Below, in pieces: positions 10,512 through 20,202 of a stretch of DNA of 64,000 nt. Source of the DNA: Marinobacter salexigens (GTDB taxonomy: Bacteria > Pseudomonadota > Gammaproteobacteria > Pseudomonadales > Oleiphilaceae); the NCBI RefSeq assembly GCF_018860765.1, contig NZ_JAHKPV010000001.1, positions 609,594 to 673,593 on the forward strand, read 5' to 3'. Position 1 is the stretch's first letter, and every line of letters starts with the position of its first letter. Position numbers and translations under genes: made by a program. The notes beneath the pieces were generated by a model that saw only the letters and a list, made by a program, of their open reading frames with translations, had not been told where the DNA came from and made no database searches.

Positions 10512-11978
10512 TCAGGTAGTCAGCAATCTCATAAAGTTCTGATAGTCCTCGCGGATACCGGGATCCGTTTCCTGAAGTTCCACGATTTTCTTACATGCAT
10601 GCAAAACGGTGGTGTGATCTCGGCCACCAAAAGCATCCCCGATCTCCGGCAAACTATGGTTAGTCAACTCTTTGGAGAGCGACATAGCAACTTGCCGGGG
10701 CCGGGTCACTACACGGGTTCGGCGCTTGGAGTGCAAGTCCGCAACCTTGATTTTGTAGTACTCGGCCACCGTGCGTTGAATGTTATCTATACTCACCTGC
10801 TTCTCGTGCAGGGCAAGTAGATCTTTCAAGCTTTCCCGAATAAACGGTGGGGTAATTTCCGAACCGGTGAAGTGGGCATTCGCTATCACCAAACGCAGGG
10901 CACCTTCGAGCTCTCTTACGTTTGAACGGATTTTTTGGGCGATAAAAAAAGCGGCTTCGCTGCTCAATTTAACATTAGTCTGCTCGGCCTTCTTCATCAA
11001 AATCGCTACCCGCGTTTCCAATTCTGGCGGCTCGACCATTACCGTAAGCCCCCAACCAAATCGGGATTTAAGGCGCTCTTCCATATCGACAATTTCTTTC
11101 GGAAACCGGTCACAGGTTACGATAACCTGTTGCCCACCTTCCAGAAGCGCGTTAAAAGTATGGAAAAACTCTTCCTGAGACCGCTCTTTACGGGCAAAAA
11201 ACTGGATATCGTCAATCAATAGAGCGTCAACGGACCGATAATATCGCTTGAATTCGTTAATCGCGTTTAGCTGCAGTGCCTTTACCATATCGGCAACAAA
11301 CCGCTCCGATCGCAGGTAGGCCACCTTGGCGTTCGGATTACGCCGCACGATGTCATTTCCGATCGCGTGCATAAGGTGGGTTTTACCAAGACCCACCCCC
11401 CCATATAAAAACAATGGGTTATAGGCACCACCGGGATTTTCTGCAACTTGCATGGAAGCGGCTCGGGCAAGTTGGTTCGATTTACCTTCTACAAAGGTAT
11501 CGAACGTGAAGCCTTCATTTAGAAAGCTCTGGTGCTTGATATCACCTTCTACCTGAACCGGGCGGCGTCCACCGTTGGACCTATACTCATTGAGCTGGGC
11601 TTGGCGATTCCCCCCGGAGGTAGCTGCGACACCCCGCTCCTCCTCCGTGACTTTGCCACCGGATTCTTCCTGAGTTCGCTGGTTCGCCTCCCGCTGAACC
11701 AATTCTGAGCGCACTACCGGCTCACTTTCACGGGGAGCAGAGCCAACTTTCATCCCAACTCTGGGGGCCTGCCCGCCGTTCAAATCTTTAAGTACTTCCT
11801 CTATACGCCGAAGATACTTCTCACTAACCCAGTCCATCACAAACCGGTTAGGTGCAAATAACATCAGTTGCCCTTCCCGGTGATCAGACTGAAGGGGCCT
11901 GAGCCAGGTATTAAACTGTTGTGCGGGAAACTCGTCCCGGAGTACTTCAAGACATTGATGCCACAATCTATTCGGCAC
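10512..11978 (-). CDS. dnaA: Chromosomal replication initiator protein DnaA
   Basis: AAA+ ATPase that binds DnaA boxes at oriC and opens the origin. The GTG at 11978 is preferred: it gives the family N-terminus ([24 protein letters not shown]) and has GGGAG nine bases upstream, whereas the longer frame from 12050 adds 24 residues unlike other DnaA proteins. This gives 488 residues. Seen: domain I, a hydrophilic domain II linker, Walker [10 protein letters not shown], Walker [10 protein letters not shown], and the DNA-binding domain IV helix-turn-helix with its [12 protein letters not shown] signature. The gene is the first of the leftward block and is probably autoregulated through the boxes upstream. 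Confidence 0.97.
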   Translation of the reverse strand: MPNRLWHQCLEVLRDEFPAQQFNTWLRPLQSDHREGQLMLFAPNRFVMDWVSEKYLRRIEEVLKDLNGGQAPRVGMKVGSAPRESEPVVRSELVQREANQRTQEESGGKVTEEERGVAATSGGNRQAQLNEYRSNGGRRPVQVEGDIKHQSFLNEGFTFDTFVEGKSNQLARAASMQVAENPGGAYNPLFLYGGVGLGKTHLMHAIGNDIVRRNPNAKVAYLRSERFVADMVKALQLNAINEFKRYYRSVDALLIDDIQFFARKERSQEEFFHTFNALLEGGQQVIVTCDRFPKEIVDMEERLKSRFGWGLTVMVEPPELETRVAILMKKAEQTNVKLSSEAAFFIAQKIRSNVRELEGALRLVIANAHFTGSEITPPFIRESLKDLLALHEKQVSIDNIQRTVAEYYKIKVADLHSKRRTRVVTRPRQVAMSLSKELTNHSLPEIGDAFGGRDHTTVLHACKKIVELQETDPGIREDYQNFMRLLTT

Positions 11979-12560
11979 GACAGTCCGCTCCCGATAACCC
12001 ATTAGTTTCTCGAACCGGACAAAAACTGTCCGATCCCGAAAGATGACCACGAATTCTAACCTGTCGGCCCTTTCAGTAAAAGAGCAAATGCCTCATCATA
12101 AACAGGCTGTGGAAATTAATAATGTTATTTATCATGACATTACACACTTGTGTACAGGCTTGTGTACAGAAAAATCCTTTTTCGAAGTTACACACAACCC
12201 TGTGTGTACAACCAACCTTCAGTTCTGTGTGCAACTACCTTGTCTCCAGGTGGATAACTTAAGAACCTCCTAGCAATTTAACTTATCCACAATCCGTAAT
12301 CGTCTCATCCACAGGGCTCAAGTGGGGTTTTCCGATGCCTTGTGAATGCTGCAAATTATTGAATTTAAGACGTAAAATCGGCTTTTCCACAGAAAACCGT
12401 CTACGTAATAACAGTAATAATAGAATTCTTTAAAGAATATTAAAAAGACCTATAGTTACTATTATTCTGGTCAGTACCCGAAGACCATCTGGCTTCGATC
12501 AATTCCAGATGCCACCACCGGATTCGACATCGGCATAAACCACTACCAATAAACGTTGAA
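11979..12560. other. oriC: Chromosomal replication origin oriC (dnaA-rpmH spacer)
   Basis: The divergent dnaA/rpmH spacer holds no gene. DnaA boxes seen: TTATCCACA (12283-12291), TTATCCACC on the minus strand (12249-12257), TCATCCACA (12305-12313) and TTTTCCACA (12383-12391). An AT-rich segment at about 12400-12470 contains the perfect palindrome ATTCTTTAAAGAAT (12425-12438), flanked by AATAATAG (12416-12423) and CTATTATT (12460-12467); it is the likely unwinding element. Position between dnaA and rpmH matches the pseudomonad origin. The region must also carry the outward dnaA and rpmH promoters. Confidence 0.85.
12147..12233. repeat. TGTGTACA repeat cluster upstream of dnaA
   Basis: The 11-mer CTTGTGTACAG occurs twice in tandem (12147-12157 and 12159-12169). 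TGTGTACA recurs at 12203-12210 and a TGTGTGCA variant follows at 12226-12233. The cluster is about 170-255 bases upstream of the dnaA start and is distinct from the TTATCCACA boxes. It may bind DnaA weakly or another origin or dnaA-promoter regulator. Confidence 0.6.
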
Positions 12561-12675
12561 CCCAACGTCGAATTTGCATAGAATGCCGCTCCTGTTTTGG
12601 CTATTAATTTTCCAGCCAACTCTCGAATGTTTAATACACGCGAATGTCCAATACACGAATTGTGAGATAGTCACC

Positions 12676-12810
12676 ATGAAAAGAACGTTTCAACCAAGCG
12701 TACTGAAGCGTAAGCGCGTTCACGGTTTCCGCGCCCGTATGGCAACCGCTAACGGTCGCAAAGTGATTTCCCGTCGCCGCGCCAAAGGCCGTGCACGTCT
12801 GTCTGCGTAA
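12676..12810 (+). CDS. rpmH: 50S ribosomal protein L34
   Basis: 44-residue, highly basic protein ([18 protein letters not shown]..., ending in ARLSA), the exact size and sequence of L34. The upstream in-frame extension to 12556 is part of the origin spacer and is not L34. It is the first gene of the rightward rpmH-rnpA-yidD-yidC cluster. Confidence 0.98.
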   Translation: MKRTFQPSVLKRKRVHGFRARMATANGRKVISRRRAKGRARLSA

Positions 12811-12825
12811 TCTGTCGTTCGCCTT

Positions 12826-13233
12826 ATGAAGGCTTTGAATTTCCCGAAATCGCATCGCCTATTGCGACCTGCTGATTACGGCAAAGTCTTCAACGACGTA
12901 CAGATGAAGGTTCCGCACAGGAATTTTCTGATTCTGGCTACTCCGAATAATCTCGGACATGCCAGAATTGGTCTTGTGTTTGCGAAAAAGAACCTGAAAC
13001 TGTCCGTTCAGCGAAACCGGATCAAACGTCAGGTACGGGAAACGTTCCGTCACCAACCTGATCTTCCGGGAATGGATATCATTGTTCTTGGACGCCAGGG
13101 GCTTGCAGTTTTGGACAATCAAACCGTCCGGGCCTCACTGAATAGCCTTTGGCAACGGCTGGCTAAGAAATATCATCAGCTACCGCCATCTCGACCAGTA
13201 GATTCTCGTTCTACCGGTGAGGGAAAAGGTTAA
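12826..13233 (+). CDS. rnpA: Ribonuclease P protein component
   Basis: 135-residue basic protein subunit of RNase P, which trims tRNA 5' leaders. The RNR signature is present ([16 protein letters not shown]), preceded by the phenylalanine- and arginine-containing N-terminal helix. It starts 15 bases after rpmH and overlaps the yidD start by one base (TAATG at 13231). Confidence 0.96.
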   Translation: MKALNFPKSHRLLRPADYGKVFNDVQMKVPHRNFLILATPNNLGHARIGLVFAKKNLKLSVQRNRIKRQVRETFRHQPDLPGMDIIVLGRQGLAVLDNQTVRASLNSLWQRLAKKYHQLPPSRPVDSRSTGEGKG

Positions 13234-13526
13234 TGAGCAAGTTGCTTCTCTTTCCCATCCGTTTTTATCAATATGCCATCAGCCCGCTTATGGCTAATCA
13301 TTGCCGTCACTACCCAACCTGCTCACAATATGCAGTCGAAGCTATCTCTCATCATGGTTCGCTGAAAGGCCTTTATCTTTCTGTAAAACGTTTATCGAGA
13401 TGTCATCCATGGGCAGAAGGCGGGTATGATCCAGTACCTGGTACGATGCACTCTGTACCAGACGATACAACATCCTGTTGCCCTCAGGCTGACAACCCAT
13501 CTATAACAACCCAGACCAGACAGTAA
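13233..13526 (+). CDS. yidD: Membrane protein insertion efficiency factor YidD
   Basis: 97-residue protein with the family core: [24 protein letters not shown] with its conserved cysteines, and [12 protein letters not shown]. YidD is a small membrane-associated protein that assists YidC-dependent insertion. It overlaps rnpA by one base and is four bases before yidC. Confidence 0.95.
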   Translation: MSKLLLFPIRFYQYAISPLMANHCRHYPTCSQYAVEAISHHGSLKGLYLSVKRLSRCHPWAEGGYDPVPGTMHSVPDDTTSCCPQADNPSITTQTRQ

Positions 13527-13530
13527 CTCT

Positions 13531-15261
13531 ATGGATATTCAACGCATCGTATTATTTGCCGGCCTGGCTATTGTCAGTTATCTGATGGTGCTTGCCTGGA
13601 ACGAAGACTACCATCAGCCGGTTCCTACTGAGCAGGTGGCAGAAACTGGGCGCATCCAGACAGATAACAGTTCTGTGGGCAGCGATGCCATGGTGCTTCC
13701 GGGTGAAGCGGCAACATCTACTCACAGCACCAGAAATTCTTCTAGCGAAGAGTTTGCAACCCCTGAAAGCGATCAAACCGTATCCAGTTCAACCAACTCT
13801 GACGTCACGGTTAGCGACCAATATATAAAAGTTCGTACTGACCTACTCGATCTAGAGATTGACCGTGTTAGCGGGAATCTCGTTAGAAGTTCGCTACTCG
13901 CTTATAACAAAACGTTAAATAGTAAGGAGCCGCTCAAGCTTCTGAACAACACAGAAAACCGGTTTTATGTACTTGAAAGTGGTCTTATAGGCCAAAACGG
14001 ACCAGATAGCGCAAAAAATGGTCCAGCCCCTGTATATGCCACCGAAGCAACCAGCTATGAACTCGCTGAGGGTGAAAACGAGCTGACCGTTAACCTGGTA
14101 CACACCATGGAAAATGGTGTTCAGATCACAAAGCGTTTCCAATTTTCCCGTGACAGCTACGAGATTGATGTTCGCTATCTGATTAATAACCAATCCAGTG
14201 AAAACTGGCAGGCAAACTTTACCGGTAAAATCGTTCGTGACCAGTCACCAGATCCCACCTCCGGGCCCAGCATGGGCATTAAAGCGTTTCTCGGCTTAGT
14301 AACAAGTTCCCCGGAAGACCCTTATGAAAAGTTCGATTTTGGTGATTTAGAAGAAAAGCGCATCAATGAAACCGTTACCAACGGCTGGATGGCATTTCTT
14401 CAACACTACTTCCTAGCAGCCTGGGTACCAGAAAGAGATCAACCGGCACAGTTCCAAACTACCCGTCGCGGGCCATTGCATGTCATGGGTTTTGTTTACC
14501 CCGCAACAACCGTAGCGCCGGGAGCAACCACAGAGATTGGTGCCCGAGCCTATATTGGTCCGAAGATCATCGACCGTCTTGAAGCCGTTGCCCCCAACCT
14601 TGATCGCACTGTGGATTTCGGCTGGCTATTCTTTATCTCACTGCCCTTGTTCATCATTATGGAATGGTTCCACAGCCTAGTAGGCAACTGGGGCGTTTCC
14701 ATTATCCTGCTTACCGTTCTGGTGAAAGCGGTATTTTTCAAACTTTCTGCAACCAGCTATCGCTCCATGGGCCGCATGCGTGCCGTTGCGCCTCAGCTCA
14801 CCAGACTGAAAGAGCTGTACGGTGATGATCGCCAGCGTATGTCGCAGGAAATGATGGCGCTTTACAAGAAAGAAAAAATCAATCCGCTGGGTGGGTGTTT
14901 GCCGATTCTTGTACAGATGCCGGTATTCATCTCCTTGTACTGGGTACTTTTCGAAAGCGTACAACTGCGCCATGCGCCCTTCATGCTGTGGATTCAGGAT
15001 CTTTCCGTCATGGATCCTTACTTCATTTTGCCGATCCTGATGGGCGCCAGCATGATGTTGCAAATGAGCTTGAACCCAACACCTCCGGACCCGATGCAAG
15101 CGAAAATCATGAAGTTGATGCCAGTAGTATTTACCATCTTCTTCCTTTGGTTCCCGGCTGGTTTGGTACTTTACTGGTTAGTAAACAATATTCTTTCGAT
15201 CAGCCAGCAGTGGTACATTACCCGGAAAATCGAAGCAGAAATGGCCACTAAAAAACACTGA
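13531..15261 (+). CDS. yidC: Membrane protein insertase YidC
   Basis: 576-residue inner-membrane insertase acting alone or with SecYEG. N-terminal transmembrane helix at about residues 5-22; large periplasmic domain (about 100-340); C-terminal conserved core of five helices including WGVSIILLTVLVKAVFF, NPLGGCLPILVQMPVFISLY and the FFLWFPAGLVLYW helix. Length is normal for a gammaproteobacterium. It ends the rpmH-yidC cluster, followed by a hairpin. Confidence 0.97.
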   Translation: MDIQRIVLFAGLAIVSYLMVLAWNEDYHQPVPTEQVAETGRIQTDNSSVGSDAMVLPGEAATSTHSTRNSSSEEFATPESDQTVSSSTNSDVTVSDQYIKVRTDLLDLEIDRVSGNLVRSSLLAYNKTLNSKEPLKLLNNTENRFYVLESGLIGQNGPDSAKNGPAPVYATEATSYELAEGENELTVNLVHTMENGVQITKRFQFSRDSYEIDVRYLINNQSSENWQANFTGKIVRDQSPDPTSGPSMGIKAFLGLVTSSPEDPYEKFDFGDLEEKRINETVTNGWMAFLQHYFLAAWVPERDQPAQFQTTRRGPLHVMGFVYPATTVAPGATTEIGARAYIGPKIIDRLEAVAPNLDRTVDFGWLFFISLPLFIIMEWFHSLVGNWGVSIILLTVLVKAVFFKLSATSYRSMGRMRAVAPQLTRLKELYGDDRQRMSQEMMALYKKEKINPLGGCLPILVQMPVFISLYWVLFESVQLRHAPFMLWIQDLSVMDPYFILPILMGASMMLQMSLNPTPPDPMQAKIMKLMPVVFTIFFLWFPAGLVLYWLVNNILSISQQWYITRKIEAEMATKKH

Positions 15262-15282
15262 TTCAGTGGCTAATTGACTATC

Positions 15283-15316
15283 CAGTAAAGGCTCCGTAAA
15301 GGGGCCTTTACTGTTT
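15283..15316 (+). terminator. Hairpin between yidC and mnmE
   Basis: CAGTAAAGGC (15283-15292) pairs with GCCTTTACTG (15304-15313) and is followed by only three T residues. It is a partial terminator or attenuator, so some transcription may continue into mnmE. Confidence 0.6.
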
Positions 15317-15354
15317 AAGGAATGCAGTAAACTGTAGTGTAAGAGGCAAACTTC

Positions 15355-16743
15355 ATGAGCCAGAACTCAGTTATCTCCAATATGCCTGACACCATAACAG
15401 CCATAGCCACGGCACCTGGTCAGGCCGGGGTCGGTATTGTTCGGGTATCCGGCCGGCTGGCAAAAAGCATTGCCACGGCAATGCTTGGATATACACCAAA
15501 GCCCAGATATGCCCACTACGGAGCCTTTCTGGATCAGAGCGGTGAGCTAATTGACGAAGGCATTGGTCTATTTTTCCCGAACCCCCATTCGTTTACCGGC
15601 GAAGATGTTTTCGAATTGCAGGGGCACGGCGGCACCATCATTCTGGATGTACTGTTGCGGGAAGTTTGCCTACTTGGGGCTAGGTTAGCTCGCCCTGGCG
15701 AATTCTCTGAGCGGGCATTTTTGAACGATAAATTAGACCTTGCCCAAGCAGAGGCTATTGCCGATCTTATAGAAAGCAGTTCAGAGCAAGCTGCGCGCTG
15801 CGCCGTCCGATCCATGCAGGGTGTGTTTTCTCGGCGGATAGATACGTTGGTTGAAGCAGTGACGCACTTACGGATTTACGTTGAAGCAGCCATCGATTTT
15901 CCCGAAGAGGAAATCGATTTTCTGGCTGATGGAAAGGTTGCAACGGATCTGCAGACACTGCTGGAACAACTCGAAGGCATTTTGGCTGAAGCCCAGCAGG
16001 GAACAATTCTACGGGACGGCATGAAGGTAGTGATTGCTGGCCGACCCAATGCGGGGAAGTCCAGCCTTCTAAATGCTCTGGCCGGTCGCGAAGCGGCCAT
16101 AGTAACGGCTATTGAAGGCACCACCCGGGATGTTCTGCGAGAACATATTCACATTGATGGGATGCCCCTGCATATCATTGATACGGCAGGCCTACGCGAT
16201 AGCCCGGATGAAGTGGAACAAATCGGTATAGCCCGGGCTTGGGATGAAATTCGCCAAGCCGATCGCATTCTGCTGATGGTGGATGCTACCACTACAGATA
16301 AAACCACACCCCACGAAATCTGGCCGGATTTTATCGATCAACTACCAGATTCGGCGCCGGTTACCGTCATTCGTAACAAAGTAGATTTGAGCGGAGAGAG
16401 CGTCGGGATTTCAGAGCCATCCGGAGAAGCAACTCCGGTGATACGCCTTGCTGCCAAGTCCACAAAGGGCCTTGAGGTACTTAGGGATCACCTTAAACAC
16501 TGTATGGGTTTTGCCAGTACGACCGAAGGTGGCTTTCTAGCTCGGCGGCGGCACTTGGATGCATTGGAGCGCGCTCGTAAATCCCTACTTCAAGGTCAGG
16601 CTCAGCTTGAGGGCTATGGCGCTGGCGAGCTGTTGGCCGAAGATTTACGGGCGGCTCAGGATGCGCTTGGTGAAATTACCGGGCAGATTACGCCGGATGA
16701 ACTGCTTGGGAAGATTTTTGGGTCGTTTTGTATCGGGAAGTAA
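15355..16743 (+). CDS. mnmE: tRNA uridine-5-carboxymethylaminomethyl modification GTPase MnmE
   Basis: 462-residue GTPase that, with MnmG, modifies U34 of certain tRNAs. The N-terminal folate-binding domain begins [21 protein letters not shown]. The inserted G domain has G1 GRPNAGKSS, the G2 threonine region GTTRDV, G3 DTAGL and G4 NKVD. The C-terminus is the conserved CIGK. Start is ATG 15355, with an alternative ATG at 15382 nearer the family norm. The partner mnmG is at 28820. Confidence 0.97.
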   Translation: MSQNSVISNMPDTITAIATAPGQAGVGIVRVSGRLAKSIATAMLGYTPKPRYAHYGAFLDQSGELIDEGIGLFFPNPHSFTGEDVFELQGHGGTIILDVLLREVCLLGARLARPGEFSERAFLNDKLDLAQAEAIADLIESSSEQAARCAVRSMQGVFSRRIDTLVEAVTHLRIYVEAAIDFPEEEIDFLADGKVATDLQTLLEQLEGILAEAQQGTILRDGMKVVIAGRPNAGKSSLLNALAGREAAIVTAIEGTTRDVLREHIHIDGMPLHIIDTAGLRDSPDEVEQIGIARAWDEIRQADRILLMVDATTTDKTTPHEIWPDFIDQLPDSAPVTVIRNKVDLSGESVGISEPSGEATPVIRLAAKSTKGLEVLRDHLKHCMGFASTTEGGFLARRRHLDALERARKSLLQGQAQLEGYGAGELLAEDLRAAQDALGEITGQITPDELLGKIFGSFCIGK

Positions 16744-16754
16744 AACCAAAAACC

Positions 16755-17213
16755 TCACAAACAACACGCCTTAAACTTCCTGCCGCTACCACATGGGCAG
16801 GGGTCATTGCGTCCGGGCTTTAAAATACCTTCTTGCGGTTCCCCCTGTAGATAAACCCAGCGCCCATCTTCCCGCACAAACTCCGAATCCTCTTGTAGGA
16901 AGCCCCACCCGGGGTTGAGTCGGTAAATGGCTTGAAAGTGTACGCGACCCTTATCGCCACTTTCGCTGCTTTCCAGAATACGCAGCGATGCCCAGTCCGG
17001 TGATCTGTCTAGATCCAGTTCTGCTGGCTGAGTGCTGTGGTGCCAGCTTGTGCGCAGGTAGTCCTCCAGCTTCAGCACATATGCGCTAAAACGTGAGCGC
17101 ATTAGGGCTTCGGGATTGGGAGCAATTGCGCCTTGGTGGTAGCGCTGGCAGCAGTCTGCGTATGGGCTCTGGTTGCCACAGGGGCAGTGTGGGATAGTAG
17201 TTTGCTCTGTCAT
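16755..17213 (-). CDS. ychJ: YchJ family protein with two SEC-C zinc motifs
   Basis: 152-residue protein of the YchJ (UPF0225) family. Zinc-binding SEC-C-type motifs flank it: CPCGNQSPYADCCQRYH at the N-terminus and PGRNDPCPCGSGRKFKACC at the C-terminus, with an NTF2-like middle domain (ALMRSRFSAYVL, about residues 37-48). Function is not established. It converges on mnmE with an 11-base gap. Confidence 0.9.
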   Translation of the reverse strand: MTEQTTIPHCPCGNQSPYADCCQRYHQGAIAPNPEALMRSRFSAYVLKLEDYLRTSWHHSTQPAELDLDRSPDWASLRILESSESGDKGRVHFQAIYRLNPGWGFLQEDSEFVREDGRWVYLQGEPQEGILKPGRNDPCPCGSGRKFKACCL

Positions 17214-17291
17214 TATTTTGTAGCATTTGCGTCAGGGATTAAGCTTGCAGTATAACAACCACGCCCAGTCACCAAAGGATTGATTCAAACC

Positions 17292-17960
17292 ATGTTTACC
17301 GAAACCACTAAAGCTTCTTTATTCACCCGGCTAACCGGCTTAATTGGTCTGGTGCTGGTACTCGGTGGTTGCAGTTCAATGTATTACAGCACGATGGAAA
17401 AGTTCGGCGTTGAAAAACGCGATATTCTGGTGGATAGGGTGGGGGATGCTAGAGATTCCCAGAGTGATGCCCGCGAAACCTTCCGCTCGTCTCTGGAACA
17501 CTTCCAGAGCGTGGTGGACACGCCAGAAACTACGCTACAGGAAAAATATAATGTCATCAGTGACGCTTATGATGACAGCCTTAAATCGGCAAATAAGGTA
17601 CGGGATCGTATCGAAGCGGTTGAAGATGTATCCGAAGCCTTGTTCGAAGAGTGGGAAGATGAACTGGATCTGTACGAAAGTGCCTCACTTAGGAACACCA
17701 GTAAGCGAAGGCTAGATGAGACCCGCAAGTTATACAGCAGCTTAATTACCCGAATGCATCAGGTTGAAAAGCGTATGGACCCTGTGCTCGAAGCATTTGA
17801 AGATCAGGTGCTTTTTTTGAAGCATAACCTTAACGCTCAGGCGATAGGTTCCCTCGAGGACGAGTTGGGGCAGATTCGACAGGATGTAGATAGCCTTGTT
17901 CGTGACATGGAAGCATCCATCGCGGAATCTGAATCATTTATACAACGGTTTCGTGAATAA
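17292..17960 (+). CDS. DUF2959-family lipoprotein
   Basis: 222-residue predicted lipoprotein with lipobox LGGC ending at Cys27. The rest is charged and helical, rich in Glu, Asp, Arg and Leu, with long coiled-coil-like stretches. It matches the DUF2959 family, whose role is unknown. ATG 17292 is chosen because it begins a normal lipoprotein signal; a TTG at 17280 adds four residues. The gene stands alone. Confidence 0.8.
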   Translation: MFTETTKASLFTRLTGLIGLVLVLGGCSSMYYSTMEKFGVEKRDILVDRVGDARDSQSDARETFRSSLEHFQSVVDTPETTLQEKYNVISDAYDDSLKSANKVRDRIEAVEDVSEALFEEWEDELDLYESASLRNTSKRRLDETRKLYSSLITRMHQVEKRMDPVLEAFEDQVLFLKHNLNAQAIGSLEDELGQIRQDVDSLVRDMEASIAESESFIQRFRE

Positions 17961-18007
17961 CCCGCTTGAGGCTTGAGTTAATAAAACCATGCGTTGAATT
18001 CCTGAAT

Positions 18008-18021
18008 TTGACAGTCGTCAA
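18008..18021. promoter_or_regulatory. FNR/ANR-type operator upstream of ccpA
   Basis: TTGACAGTCGTCAA is a perfect dyad of FNR/ANR layout (TTGAY-N4-RTCAA), centred 111 bases before the ccpA ATG. If it activates at about -41.5, the transcript would start near 18056. Cytochrome c peroxidase genes are known ANR/FNR targets in pseudomonads, which agrees with the location. Confidence 0.65.
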
Positions 18022-18125
18022 TTTTGTTACACGTAATGCCGCCTGCCGTGCTCCTTTCATTTACAAAAGTTAATCTTCTGATAGCTTGAGATGTAGTAAC
18101 TACCCGCAAATGAGAGAGCAGAAAA

Positions 18126-19181
18126 ATGAAACGGCAAACACTTAAATTGGCTATCGCTGTCAGTCTGGGTATTACTGCAGGAACCGCAATGGCGGTGGAC
18201 TTGCAGGATCGTGCGCGGGACATGTTTTCGGCGATACCCCAGTATCCACCAGTTATTGATGGCAATGAGTTGACCGAAGCAAAACTTGAGCTTGGCAAAA
18301 TGCTATTTTTCGAGCCCCGCTTGTCTGCAAGCCACCTGATTTCCTGCAATACCTGCCATAACGTAGGCATGGGTGGGCACGATTACCTTCCTGTTTCTAT
18401 CGGCCACGGTTGGCAGAAGGGGCCACGAAACTCGCCTACGGTATTCAACGCTGTTTTTAACGCTGCCCAGTTCTGGGATGGCAGGGCGGCGGACCTTGCG
18501 GAGCAGGCGAAAGGGCCGGTTCAGGCGGGCGTAGAGATGAGCAGCACGCCGGAGCGCGTGGTAAAAACCCTGTCCAGCATGCCAGCTTATGTTGAGAAGT
18601 TTGGCCAAGCCTTTCCCGGTGAGGATAACCCGGTAACTTTCAACAATATGGCTATAGCAATTGAGGCCTATGAAGCAACGCTGATTACGCCGGATGCCGA
18701 TTTTGACAAATTCCTGCGTGGTGATAAAACAGCCTTGAACGAGCAGGAACAGGAAGGATTGGCGCTGTTTATGGATAAGGGCTGTGTGGCCTGCCACGCC
18801 GGCGTTAATCTGGGCGGTCAGGCATACTATCCGTTTGGTCTGGTGACCAAACCTGGTGCCGACATTCTGCCTACCGGCGACAAAGGCCGTTTTGCAGTAA
18901 CCTCGACCGCTTCTGATGAATATGTATTTAGGGCATCTCCTCTGAGGAATATCGAGCTGACCGCGCCTTATTTCCACTCTGGTGCAGTTTGGAGTCTGGA
19001 AGAAGCTGTTGCTGTTATGGGTACCGCTCAATTGGGAGCAGAACTGAATGATGGGGAAGTTAAGTCCATCACTGCTTTCCTGAAAACCCTGACAGGAAAA
19101 ATCCCCGAAGTACGATATCCTGAGCTGCCACCAAGCACCGACGATACCCCGAAACCGGAATCCATGGTCGCGCCGCAGTGA
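18126..19181 (+). CDS. ccpA: Di-haem cytochrome c peroxidase
   Basis: 351-residue periplasmic enzyme reducing H2O2 with electrons from cytochrome c or azurin. A Sec signal ends near GTAMA-VD (residue 23). The peroxidatic haem site is CNTCH (74-78) and the electron-transfer haem site is CVACH (220-224). Other family features are the WDGRAADL segment and the C-terminal YFHSGAVWSLEEAVAVMG. The proline-rich tail (LPPSTDDTPKPESMVAPQ) is dispensable-looking. It differs from the MbnH paralogue at the left edge. An FNR/ANR-type box upstream suggests low-oxygen induction. Confidence 0.93.
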   Translation: MKRQTLKLAIAVSLGITAGTAMAVDLQDRARDMFSAIPQYPPVIDGNELTEAKLELGKMLFFEPRLSASHLISCNTCHNVGMGGHDYLPVSIGHGWQKGPRNSPTVFNAVFNAAQFWDGRAADLAEQAKGPVQAGVEMSSTPERVVKTLSSMPAYVEKFGQAFPGEDNPVTFNNMAIAIEAYEATLITPDADFDKFLRGDKTALNEQEQEGLALFMDKGCVACHAGVNLGGQAYYPFGLVTKPGADILPTGDKGRFAVTSTASDEYVFRASPLRNIELTAPYFHSGAVWSLEEAVAVMGTAQLGAELNDGEVKSITAFLKTLTGKIPEVRYPELPPSTDDTPKPESMVAPQ

Positions 19182-19207
19182 GCTAAGCAATGAGTTAAAA
19201 TTTGTTT

Positions 19208-19250
19208 GGCTCTGTTATTCCGAACTCTGCTTATTCGGGGTGACAGAGCC
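19208..19250 (+). terminator. Hairpin downstream of ccpA
   Basis: GGCTCTGT (19208-19215) pairs with ACAGAGCC (19243-19250); an inner CCGAA/TTCGG pair extends it. There is no clear T tract, so it may be a stabilising 3' structure rather than a classical terminator. Confidence 0.5.
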
Positions 19251-19423
19251 ATTCTAACTTGGCCATATCCACACCTCCGAATGCTGTTTTACATAACGAT
19301 ACACCTTTAAATACAAACTCTACTCGTCTTGAACTACACTTTCGTAGTTTGCTTTCTGATGTGTCGAGAGGTCATGTTTCGGGACGTTTTCTAGAGATTG
19401 TGAGAGATAGAAGGAGAGTATCT

Positions 19424-20179
19424 GTGTGTAAAGGTGTTCGTCTAATAGCGCTAATGCTGGCTTTGTTCGGGAGCTTGGCGGCGGTGCCTGCCTCCGCATC
19501 GGAAAAGTTGTACCTCTATACTGAGAACTTCCCTCCGTACAATATGAGTGCGACTGGGCGTGCCTTTGAGCACAATGAAAACAGTATCGATGGCATTTGC
19601 ACAGAAATGGTGAAAGCCATTTTGCAAGCCACGGATTTGGATTACGTTATCAAATTGCGTAACTGGAATTATGGCTATAACCGGGCTTTGTCGAAAGCTA
19701 ACCATGGTATTTTCTGCACAACTTACACGGAAGAGCGCGCGCCCCTGTTCAAGTGGGTTGGGCCATTGGCGCAGAATCTTTGGACGGTTTTTGCGCCGCC
19801 GGGAAGCACGTTTACAATGGAAAAGCTTGAGGATGCAAAAGGGAAAACCATTGGAGGCTATCGCAATGATGTCCGTAGCGAGTACCTCCTTAAACGTGGA
19901 TATGATGTGTCTGTGATTGACAGTGATGACCTCAATCCCAAGCGTTTGGTTTTAGGTCAAATTGATCTATGGATTGCAGAGCGCCTTGCAGGTCCCTATC
20001 TGGCCTCGCAACAGGATGTTGAAGGCTTGGTTCCGGTGTTCTCGTTTAACGATGTTGATCTATATCTAGCAATGAGCCCGGATACACCCGATGAGGTTAT
20101 TGAAGAGCTCAACGAAGCTCTTGAAATCACGAAGAAAGACGGAATATTTGACGCTATTGGTACGAAATATGGCCTGTAG
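19424..20179 (+). CDS. Periplasmic solute-binding protein, family 3 (amino-acid type), orphan
   Basis: 251 residues from the GTG at 19424, chosen because AAGGAGAG lies about six bases upstream and a Sec signal then begins at once (cleavage near PASASE). The long upstream extension to 19259 has no ribosome site. The mature protein has the family 3 opening YTENFPPYN, then GICTEMVKAIL and a C-terminal MSPDTPDEVIEELNEAL lobe. No permease or ATPase gene is adjacent, so it may serve a remote transporter or a signalling partner. Ligand unknown. Confidence 0.78.
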   Translation: MCKGVRLIALMLALFGSLAAVPASASEKLYLYTENFPPYNMSATGRAFEHNENSIDGICTEMVKAILQATDLDYVIKLRNWNYGYNRALSKANHGIFCTTYTEERAPLFKWVGPLAQNLWTVFAPPGSTFTMEKLEDAKGKTIGGYRNDVRSEYLLKRGYDVSVIDSDDLNPKRLVLGQIDLWIAERLAGPYLASQQDVEGLVPVFSFNDVDLYLAMSPDTPDEVIEELNEALEITKKDGIFDAIGTKYGL

Positions 20180-20202
20180 ACACGAGCACGCACTATAAAA
20201 AT

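Noticed and set aside
11979-12050. N-terminal extension of DnaA to 12050
   Set aside because: The extra 24 residues are unlike DnaA, and GTG 11978 has a proper ribosome site and family start.
18303-19190. 295-codon open frame on the minus strand
   Set aside because: Opposite ccpA; the sequence has no family features and the ccpA frame is certain.
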